Positions 1 to 4,846 of a stretch of 6,646 bases of DNA are shown in pieces. The notes beneath the pieces were generated by a model that worked only from the letters and a program-made list of their open reading frames with translations, was not told where the DNA came from and did no database searches. Both the position numbers and the translations under genes were made by a program. The DNA is from an uncultured Solirubrobacteraceae bacterium. GTDB taxonomy: Bacteria; Actinomycetota; Thermoleophilia; Solirubrobacterales; Solirubrobacteraceae. The DNA lies in contig CATPBV010000193.1 of assembly GCA_955652345.1 (NCBI GenBank), positions 1-6,646 on the forward strand. The letters are read 5' to 3'. The first letter of the stretch is position 1. Each line of letters starts with the position of its first letter.

Positions 1-147
1 CTGCCGACGCAGGTCTTCAGCGACCTCGGCCAGCCTCAGCAACAGTTCATCGACCGAGCCTGGGGATCTGCGCTGACGCTCGTGGCGCTGATCCTTCTCC
101 TGAACCTGATCGCACGAGCCCTGTCGAGAAGGAGTCGCCTGGCATGA
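1..147 (+). CDS. pstA: Phosphate ABC transporter permease PstA, C-terminal end (partial)
   Basis: Only the last 48 codons are present, in frame 1, ending in TGA at 145-147. The peptide runs from LPTQVFSDLGQPQQQFIDRA through a hydrophobic helix (about residues 24-40 of the fragment, rich in Leu/Ala/Ile) to a basic tail ending in RRSRLA. This is the usual end of PstA, the inner-membrane permease that pairs with PstC in the PstSCAB phosphate importer: an extracytoplasmic loop, a last membrane helix, and an Arg-rich cytoplasmic end. The call rests mainly on position, because its stop overlaps the start of an unmistakable pstB as ATGA, implying translational coupling. The family assignment from the fragment alone would be weak; with pstB next to it, it is strong. 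The start lies outside the window. Confidence 0.88.
   Translation: MPTQVFSDLGQPQQQFIDRAWGSALTLVALILLLNLIARALSRRSRLA
129..134 (+). promoter_or_regulatory. Ribosome binding site of pstB
   Basis: AAGGAG lies 9 nt before the ATG at 144, inside the last codons of pstA. It is a near-perfect Shine-Dalgarno sequence. It supports the long N-terminal form of PstB over internal GTG starts at 183 and 282. Confidence 0.75.
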
Positions 148-1022
148 TCCCCCCAGAGACCCGGAGCAAGGAGCCACGCGAAGTGCCGTCGTCCGACAAT
201 CCAGGCGGACAGCAAGCGCCATCGGAGACCGCTGCTCGCGTCCCCGCGACTCCTCAGACGACCGAGCGCGGGCACAGCGTCGTGCTCAGCGACCTGCACG
301 CGTACTACGGCGAGCAGCACGCCATCAAGGGGCTGAGCCTCAGCTTCCCACCGAACGAGGTGACCGCGATCATCGGCCCTTCCGGGTGCGGCAAGTCGAC
401 GATGATCCGGTGCATCAACCGTATGCACGAGGAGATTCCCGGAGCGCGAGCGGAGGGCAGCGTGACGCTCGACGGGCTGGACGTCTACGGGGACGGCGTC
501 GATGTCACCGCGGTCCGCCGGCTGATCGGGATGGTCTTCCAGAAGGCCAACCCATTCCCGACAATGTCGGTGTTCGACAACGTCGCCGCGGGCCTGCGGC
601 TGACCGGCAACAAGGGCGACGGCTTGCGCGAGCGCGTCCACAGAGCGCTCCGGTCGGTCGGGCTCTGGGATGAGGTCAAAGACCGCCTGAATGGCCCGGG
701 GATCGGGCTGTCGGGCGGTCAGCAACAGCGGCTGTGCCTGGCGCGGACGATCGCGGTCGAGCCCGAGGTGATCCTGATGGATGAGCCATGCTCTGCGCTT
801 GATCCGATGGCGACGCTCAAGGTCGAGGAGCTGATCGACGAGCTCAAGGCGCGCTACACGATCGTGATCGTCACGCACAACATGCAGCAGGCGGCGCGCG
901 TCGCCGACTCGACCGCGTTCATGCTCGACGGAGAGCTCGTCGAGCACGGCCCGACCAACGAGATCTTCACGAATCCGAAGGACGAGCGGACCGAGCGCTA
1001 CGTCACCGGAAAGTTCGGCTGA
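144..1022 (+). CDS. pstB: Phosphate ABC transporter ATP-binding protein PstB
   Basis: This is the ATPase of the high-affinity phosphate importer, a dimer on the cytoplasmic face of PstC/PstA. All nucleotide-binding motifs are present: Walker A GPSGCGKST (residues 78-86), Q-loop Gln133 in VFQKANPFP (the Lys-Ala-Asn-Pro-Phe-Pro stretch is typical of PstB), signature LSGGQQQRL (189-197), Walker B VILMDEP (209-215), D-loop SALDP (217-221) and H-loop His245 in THNMQQA. At 292 residues it is longer than the usual 250-260. The excess is an N-terminal stretch of about 45 residues rich in Pro, Ser, Thr and Glu, ahead of the conserved VVLSDLHAYYGE. The ATG at 144 is kept because it overlaps the pstA stop as ATGA and has a strong AAGGAG 9 nt upstream. 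The gene is intact, and phoU follows after 5 nt. Expression under phosphate limitation is expected from the family, but the operon promoter is outside the window. Confidence 0.97.
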   Translation: MIPPETRSKEPREVPSSDNPGGQQAPSETAARVPATPQTTERGHSVVLSDLHAYYGEQHAIKGLSLSFPPNEVTAIIGPSGCGKSTMIRCINRMHEEIPGARAEGSVTLDGLDVYGDGVDVTAVRRLIGMVFQKANPFPTMSVFDNVAAGLRLTGNKGDGLRERVHRALRSVGLWDEVKDRLNGPGIGLSGGQQQRLCLARTIAVEPEVILMDEPCSALDPMATLKVEELIDELKARYTIVIVTHNMQQAARVADSTAFMLDGELVEHGPTNEIFTNPKDERTERYVTGKFG

Positions 1023-1027
1023 TCCCC

Positions 1028-1726
1028 GTGCAGGAGACTCGCCACCAGTTCCGCGAGACGCTCAAGGAGCTCGAGCAGCAGACGCTCGGTGGCCTCGAGA
1101 TGGTGATCGGGCAGCTCGACCGTGCGCTCGAGGCGATCAGCTACCAGGATGTGGAGCTCGCCGGGATGGTCGTCGCCGACGACGACCGCATCGATGGGCG
1201 CTACCTCGAAGTTCACCAGGGGGTTCTGTCGCTGCTCGCCCGTCAGGCACCGGTCGCCGGTGACCTGCGGATCGTGGCGGCGCTCCTGCACATCATCCGC
1301 TGCGTCGAGCGGATGGGGGACCAGTGCGTAAACATCGCGAAGCTCGTCCCGCTCTCGGGTTATGAGGCGCCGAAGGACAAGGAGATCCTCGATGCGATCG
1401 AGGAGATGGGGCAACGGGCACGGTCGCAGGTCAGCCAGGCCAAGCAGGCGTTCTCCACTCGGAACGTCGACCTTGCACAGGACCTGGTCAATCAGGACGC
1501 CGAGATCAACCGACTGAACCGCGCGATCTTCAGGCGCGCGGTGGAGATCGGCGACGATCCCGACGTACGCGAGTGGGCGATGTTCATGATTCTCGTCGCC
1601 CGCTGTCTCGAGCGTGTCGGCGACAACGCCGTCGACGTCGCCGAGCAGACCGTTTTCGTGGTCACGGGCCTGTTCCGCGAGCTCGAGGACGCCCCTTCTT
1701 CGCCGCAGGCACCCTCGGCGGCGTAA
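1028..1726 (+). CDS. phoU: Phosphate signalling/transport modulator PhoU
   Basis: PhoU is a cytoplasmic all-helical protein with two three-helix bundles, each binding metal ions. It restrains Pst uptake and conveys phosphate status to the sensor kinase. Both repeats are visible: DDDRID (51-56) with CVERMGDQCVNIAKL (92-106), and NQDAEINRL (155-163) with CLERVGDNAVDVAEQ (193-207). The paired E-R-x-G-D-[QN] motifs (94-99 and 195-200) are the family metal-binding signature. The length of 232 residues is normal. The start is GTG at 1028, 5 nt after the pstB stop. It is chosen because the first residues (QETRHQFRETLKELEQ) already match the usual PhoU opening helix, and there is no earlier option that avoids deep overlap with pstB. 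Its Shine-Dalgarno is weak (GGAAAG about 14 nt upstream), so coupling to pstB translation is likely. The last 12 residues are a Ser/Pro/Ala tail without predicted structure. Confidence 0.96.
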   Translation: MQETRHQFRETLKELEQQTLGGLEMVIGQLDRALEAISYQDVELAGMVVADDDRIDGRYLEVHQGVLSLLARQAPVAGDLRIVAALLHIIRCVERMGDQCVNIAKLVPLSGYEAPKDKEILDAIEEMGQRARSQVSQAKQAFSTRNVDLAQDLVNQDAEINRLNRAIFRRAVEIGDDPDVREWAMFMILVARCLERVGDNAVDVAEQTVFVVTGLFRELEDAPSSPQAPSAA

Positions 1727-1750
1727 GCGGGGCGCGCCGTCGCGAGCCCT

Positions 1751-1756
1751 TATTCT
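1751..1756 (+). promoter_or_regulatory. Possible -10 element before the membrane-protein gene
   Basis: TATTCT fits the actinobacterial TAnnnT -10 pattern and ends 9 nt before the GTG at 1766, which would give a very short or absent leader. There is no recognisable -35, and the gene could equally be read from the pst operon. Weak candidate. Confidence 0.22.
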
Positions 1757-1765
1757 GGCCTGGCG

Positions 1766-2308
1766 GTGGCCAACCAGAAGTCCAGGCGGCGTTCGCGAAA
1801 GCGCCGCAACCCCCAGAGCGCGCCACGGGCGGTGCCTTCGCCGCGCCGGCAGCGCGACAGCGCGACACCGGTCGGGAGCGCGTCCCGTATGGCAGCCTCC
1901 GCCCGGCGCGCTCCCGCCACGCCGTTCGGCCCCTACGGCGAACGACCCCCAAGCCCGTTCGGCGGCGTGCCGGTGTCCGAGATCGCGATCTTCGCCGGCG
2001 CCGTCGGCTTCGTCGTCGGGGTGCTGTCGGGCGGCGGCCCGGCGCTGGTCGTCGGCGCGATCGTCTGCGGGCTTGGGGTCCTGGAGGTCACCGCCCGGGA
2101 GCACTTCTCCGGGTACCGCTCCCATTCGCTGCTGCTTGCGGCATATCCGACGGTCGCGGTCGAGACGGGTGTGGTTCTGCTGTTCGGGATCCCGTCGCAG
2201 CGCCTGCTGCTGCTGGTGCTGATCGCCCCGGTGTTCGCCGGCGTGTTCTGGTTCTTGCGAAAGCGGTTCCTGGTGGCGCGCCAAGCGCGAGTGGCGCGGC
2301 TGGGGTAG
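1766..2308 (+). CDS. Unrecognised membrane protein with basic N-terminal tail
   Basis: I do not recognise the family. The 180-residue product has two parts. Residues 1-66 are a hydrophilic tail with many Arg/Lys, Pro and Ser and almost no hydrophobic residues (for example KSRRRSRKRRN at 5-15). Residues 69-165 hold about four hydrophobic segments (roughly 69-88, 92-108, 120-141 and 146-165). A Gly-Gly-Gly turn (89-91) separates the first two, and a loop containing EVTAREHFSGYRSH follows the second. The C-terminus is again basic (RKRFLVARQARVAR), consistent with both ends in the cytoplasm. The GTG start at 1766 comes 39 nt after phoU on the same strand, with no strong Shine-Dalgarno; the GTG start is tentative. 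It may be the last gene of the pst-phoU operon. A role in phosphate transport is suggested only by position. The frame is open and GC-rich with the codon style of its neighbours, which, with the clear membrane pattern, supports a real gene. Confidence 0.72.
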   Translation: MANQKSRRRSRKRRNPQSAPRAVPSPRRQRDSATPVGSASRMAASARRAPATPFGPYGERPPSPFGGVPVSEIAIFAGAVGFVVGVLSGGGPALVVGAIVCGLGVLEVTAREHFSGYRSHSLLLAAYPTVAVETGVVLLFGIPSQRLLLLVLIAPVFAGVFWFLRKRFLVARQARVARLG

Positions 2309-2321
2309 GGCGCCCGCGCCC
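2308..2321. terminator. Short GC hairpin between convergent genes
   Basis: GGGCGC-CC-GCGCCC is a perfect inverted repeat (5-bp stem with a 4-nt loop, or 6 bp if the loop closes) in the 15-nt gap between the stop codons at 2306-2308 (plus) and 2324-2326 (minus). It could act as a bidirectional terminator, but there is no T tract on either side and the stem is short, so chance in GC-rich DNA is possible. Confidence 0.3.
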
Positions 2322-2323
2322 GT

Positions 2324-3730
2324 CTATCGAACGCCGGGCGCCAACTTCGATGAGGCGGGAGCTTCCGCCAGCTGCTGAGTCGGCAGGTTCATCATGAAGA
2401 CGGCCCCGCCGTCGGGTGCGTTCGCGGCGCTGACCGAGCCGCCGTGCTGCTCTGCGACCTGGCGCACGATCGCGAGCCCGAGGCCGCTGCCCTGGCGCCC
2501 GCGCGAGTGGGTGCCCCGGTAGAAGCGATCGAACACGAACGGAAGGTCTGCCTCGTCGACGCCCGGGCCGTGATCGCGGACACACACCCCGGCGGCGTCG
2601 ACCACGACCTCGACGGTGCCGCCGTCCGGCGAGTGTCGAGCGGCGTTGTCCAGGAGATTGTTGACGGCCCTGCCAAGCCGCTCCGGCGAGCCCTCGACGA
2701 TCACCGGCTCGAGCACGCCCTCGAAGTGGACGTTCGGAGCGTTGCGCCTCGCTCGGGCGATCGACTCCTCGACGACCTGGTCGAGGCGCGTGTCCTCGAC
2801 CGACTCGGCGGGCAGATCGCCTCGCGCGAGCTCGATCAGGTCGGCGACCAGTCCGCTCAGCTCCTCGCTCTGCTCGACCACGTCGGCCAGGATCCGGTTG
2901 CGCTCCTCCGCGGATAGCTCTCCGCCCGCCAGCAGCACCTCGATGTTGGTTCTGAGGCTCGTTACCGGCGTTCGCAGCTCGTGGGAGGCGTCAGCCACGA
3001 GCTGGCGCTGGGCCTGAACGGACTCATCGAGTGCCGAGCGGGAGCGCTCGAGGCGCTCGATCATCGCGTTGAACCGGGTCGCGAGCTGCCCCACCTCGTC
3101 GTCGGCGTGGACTCGTAGGCGGCTGGTCAGGTCCTCGGTGTCTGTGATGTGCTGCGCGGTCTGGGCGACCTCGGCCAGCGGGGCAAGCACCCTGTTCGCC
3201 GCAAGCCTTCCGAGCGCGGCGGCGAGCCCCATCCCGCCTGCGGCGAGGAGTGCCAGGATCAGCCGGAGGTGATAAAGGACGTGGTCGACTCCGCTGAGCG
3301 GGCGTGCGAGCTCGACCGCGACCGGTTGACCGGTCGTCAGCGAGTCCCGGAACGCGATCAGCCTCAGGTGGATCCCGGAGACGGTGACGTCGCGGTAGAC
3401 CTCGCCCGGCCCTCCGGCGACGACTGCGCGGATCGTGGAGTCCGTGGGCAGAGCAACGCCGCCATGCCCGTCGAGCGGCGAGCCATCGGGCCCGACCACC
3501 TGCCAGTAGGGCGCGCTTCCCCCTGCCGTAGCGGGCAAGCCCGGAGGCTGCGCTCCTCGGAGCGCGAACCCACCCTCGTGGATGACAAGGACAGCCTGCC
3601 CTTTGAGCGCCGCGTCGACCTGGGCGCGGAGCTCCCGACGCACCACCACGTAGCACACCATTGCCGCCAGCACGACGGCCACGCCCACCGCCGCGGCAGC
3701 CACCCACGCCATTCTTCGTCGCAGCGGCAT
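2324..3730 (-). CDS. Sensor histidine kinase, HAMP type, MprB-like
   Basis: This is a membrane-bound two-component sensor of 468 residues. The order is: transmembrane helix 1 (about 9-30), an extracytoplasmic sensing region (31-153) with no domain I recognise, transmembrane helix 2 (154-176), HAMP linker (177-230), a dimerisation/phosphoacceptor domain with SHELRTP (249-255, phosphorylated His250), then the ATPase domain. The ATPase domain has the N-box NNLLDNAARHS (357-367), G1 DHGPG (386-390), F-box FVFDRFYR (398-405) and G2 GSGLGLAI (414-421). All catalytic motifs are intact. There is no PAS domain between HAMP and the His box, which argues against a PhoR/SenX3-type phosphate sensor and for the MprB/PrrB group. 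The ATG at 3730 follows the regulator's stop by 5 nt, and GGGAG 8 nt upstream supports it. The partner is the adjacent regulator. The signal sensed is unknown. Confidence 0.95.
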   Translation of the reverse strand: MPLRRRMAWVAAAAVGVAVVLAAMVCYVVVRRELRAQVDAALKGQAVLVIHEGGFALRGAQPPGLPATAGGSAPYWQVVGPDGSPLDGHGGVALPTDSTIRAVVAGGPGEVYRDVTVSGIHLRLIAFRDSLTTGQPVAVELARPLSGVDHVLYHLRLILALLAAGGMGLAAALGRLAANRVLAPLAEVAQTAQHITDTEDLTSRLRVHADDEVGQLATRFNAMIERLERSRSALDESVQAQRQLVADASHELRTPVTSLRTNIEVLLAGGELSAEERNRILADVVEQSEELSGLVADLIELARGDLPAESVEDTRLDQVVEESIARARRNAPNVHFEGVLEPVIVEGSPERLGRAVNNLLDNAARHSPDGGTVEVVVDAAGVCVRDHGPGVDEADLPFVFDRFYRGTHSRGRQGSGLGLAIVRQVAEQHGGSVSAANAPDGGAVFMMNLPTQQLAEAPASSKLAPGVR

Positions 3731-3735
3731 TGCAC

Positions 3736-4413
3736 CTACTCCCGCAGCACGTAGCCGACGCCCCGAATCGTGTGCAGCAGCCGGGGCTCCCCGCCCTCCT
3801 CGGTCTTGCGGCGCAGGTATCCCATGTAGACGCCGAGCGCGTTGGACGTCGGGCCGAAGTCATAACCCCACACCTGCTCGAAGATCGTCGATCGAGTCAG
3901 CACCTGGCGAGGGTGGCGCATGAACAGCTCGAGCAGCAGGAACTCGGTCTTGGACAGCTCGATCATCCGCTCTCCGCGGTGAACCTCGTGCGCGATCGGG
4001 TCGAGCACGAGATCCGAGTAGCGGAGCACTTCACCGCCCGCGGCTCCGTCGCCGGATCTCCGAAGCAGGGCCCGCAACCGCGCCTGTAGCTCCCTGAGCG
4101 CGAACGGCTTGACGAGGTAGTCGTCGGCGCCCGCGTCCAGGCCCTCGACACGGTTGTCGATGGCGTCTCGGGCGGTCAGCATCAGAACCGGGGTGCGGTC
4201 GCCCGCGCTGCGCATCCGGCGAACGACCTCCAGCCCGTCGAGGCGCGGCATCATCACGTCGAGGACGACCGCGTCCGCCGGCGAACGCGCGAGCGCGTCG
4301 AGCGCCTGCTCGCCGTCACCGGCGAGGATCACGTCGTGATTCTCGAGCCGCAGAGCCCGCTCTAACGCCCGCTGTACCGCGGGCTCGTCATCCACCACAA
4401 GCACGCGCGCCAT
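3736..4413 (-). CDS. OmpR-family response regulator, MprA-like
   Basis: This is a DNA-binding partner of the downstream kinase, 225 residues, full length. The receiver domain (1-118) has the acidic pocket Asp8/Asp9, phosphoacceptor Asp52 in VVLDVMMPRLDG, Thr80 in MLTARD, Tyr99 and Lys102 in DDYLVKPF. The winged-helix domain (about 129-223) has KTEFLLLELFMRHP, VWGYDFGPTSNALGVYMGYLRRK and the closing wing HTIRGVGYVLRE. The wording of the last two stretches is closest to mycobacterial MprA as I remember it; PrrA is the next candidate. Position 194, where the recognition helix usually carries an acidic residue (E/D before VxxxxLRRK), is Gly here. The ATG at 4413 has GGAGG 13 nt upstream, a long spacing, with no in-frame start nearer to it. 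The kinase follows after 5 nt. Whether it controls the pst operon cannot be told from sequence. Confidence 0.95.
   Translation of the reverse strand: MARVLVVDDEPAVQRALERALRLENHDVILAGDGEQALDALARSPADAVVLDVMMPRLDGLEVVRRMRSAGDRTPVLMLTARDAIDNRVEGLDAGADDYLVKPFALRELQARLRALLRRSGDGAAGGEVLRYSDLVLDPIAHEVHRGERMIELSKTEFLLLELFMRHPRQVLTRSTIFEQVWGYDFGPTSNALGVYMGYLRRKTEEGGEPRLLHTIRGVGYVLRE
3739..3743 (-). promoter_or_regulatory. Ribosome binding site of the histidine kinase
   Basis: On the minus strand GGGAG lies 8 nt before the kinase ATG and overlaps the last codons of the response regulator (CGG GAG TAG). This arrangement favours coupled translation of regulator and kinase. Confidence 0.6.
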
Positions 4414-4459
4414 CGCGAAATGATCGCCTCCGCATCTAACAGTTGGTGAAGAACCGATT

Positions 4460-4786
4460 TCAGGGCAATTCTTGAAGCACGATCTTGTCTGGTCCTAACC
4501 ATCTGATCGTCGCAAATGGTCCCTTCAGCAGTCCCTTGTCACAGAGAAATTGGAGCACCTCGACCGGGTTCCATTCCTTTCCCCACGAGAAGTACAGCCC
4601 GGCATCGCGAAGCGCGGCGAACACCTCCGCCTTCTCTTCATCGCTGTAGACCCTACGAACGAGCTCGTCGGGCCTCTCCTGGTGCCGAGTGAACCCGAGC
4701 TCGAGAAGCCGGGGCGTGACGGCCTCGTCCGCGGCGCTCACCTCGATGGTGTCGGCGTCGGCTCGGTCGACGTGCGGGGGCTCCAC
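4460..4786 (-). CDS. Conserved-looking small protein of unknown function
   Basis: I do not recognise this family. The product is 108 residues, acidic and soluble, with no signal peptide, membrane helix or cysteine pair (one Cys, residue 82). The first 20 residues are Asp/Glu/Ala-rich and probably disordered. The rest looks folded: alternating charged and hydrophobic residues consistent with helices around EEKAEVFAALRDAGLYF and NPVEVLQFLCDKGLL, and a closing beta-like stretch FATIRWLGPDKIVLQEL. The GTG at 4786 sits 7 nt after a TACGCT -10-like sequence, suggesting a leaderless transcript; a GTG 15 codons later (residue 16) is an alternative. The 3' end (4461-4560) is 50% GC by count, well below the neighbouring genes. 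It lies 46 nt upstream of the response regulator on the same strand and may be co-transcribed with it. The codons are less GC-biased than next door, so gene status is likely but not certain. Confidence 0.65.
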   Translation of the reverse strand: MEPPHVDRADADTIEVSAADEAVTPRLLELGFTRHQERPDELVRRVYSDEEKAEVFAALRDAGLYFSWGKEWNPVEVLQFLCDKGLLKGPFATIRWLGPDKIVLQELP

Positions 4787-4846
4787 GCCGCCCAGCGTAG
4801 CTCCGCGATCAGCGGGCTTAGACGTCTTCGGGGATCATCACCGTCG
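4787..4846. promoter_or_regulatory. Divergent intergenic region between the small protein gene and ligD
   Basis: These sixty bases hold whatever controls both outward genes. Minus strand: TACGCT (plus-strand positions 4794-4799) fits TAnnnT and ends 7 nt before the GTG at 4786, a classic leaderless spacing, but has no clear -35. Plus strand: GGGGAT, about 12 nt before the ligD ATG, is a poor Shine-Dalgarno, and no good -10 is visible. An 8-bp palindrome AGACGTCT sits at 4820-4827, near the middle, and could be a protein-binding site or chance. Confidence 0.4.

Noticed and set aside
36..947. 303-codon open frame on the minus strand
   Set aside because: It lies wholly antisense to the clear pstB, with a His/Arg/Asp-rich product showing no domain; long antisense frames are expected in GC-rich coding DNA.
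998..2284. 428-codon open frame on the minus strand across phoU and the membrane-protein gene
   Set aside because: It is antisense to the unmistakable phoU, low in complexity (runs of Arg, Gln, Asp), and has no domain or start signal.
1573..2397. 274-codon plus-strand frame overlapping the end of phoU and the membrane-protein gene
   Set aside because: The product is dominated by Arg/Gly/Pro, typical of a shifted frame in GC-rich DNA. The alternative frame at 1766 gives a coherent membrane protein instead.
3024..3863. 279-codon minus-strand frame overlapping the kinase and regulator
   Set aside because: It is a frame-shifted reading of two well-defined genes, with an Arg/Ala/Gly-rich product and no motif.
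4414..4459. Pho box or strong promoter in the 46-nt gap before the response regulator
   Set aside because: Only a loose TTCACC resemblance on the minus strand and an off-consensus TTAGAT are present. Neither forms the paired direct repeats of an actinobacterial Pho box or a proper -35/-10 pair.
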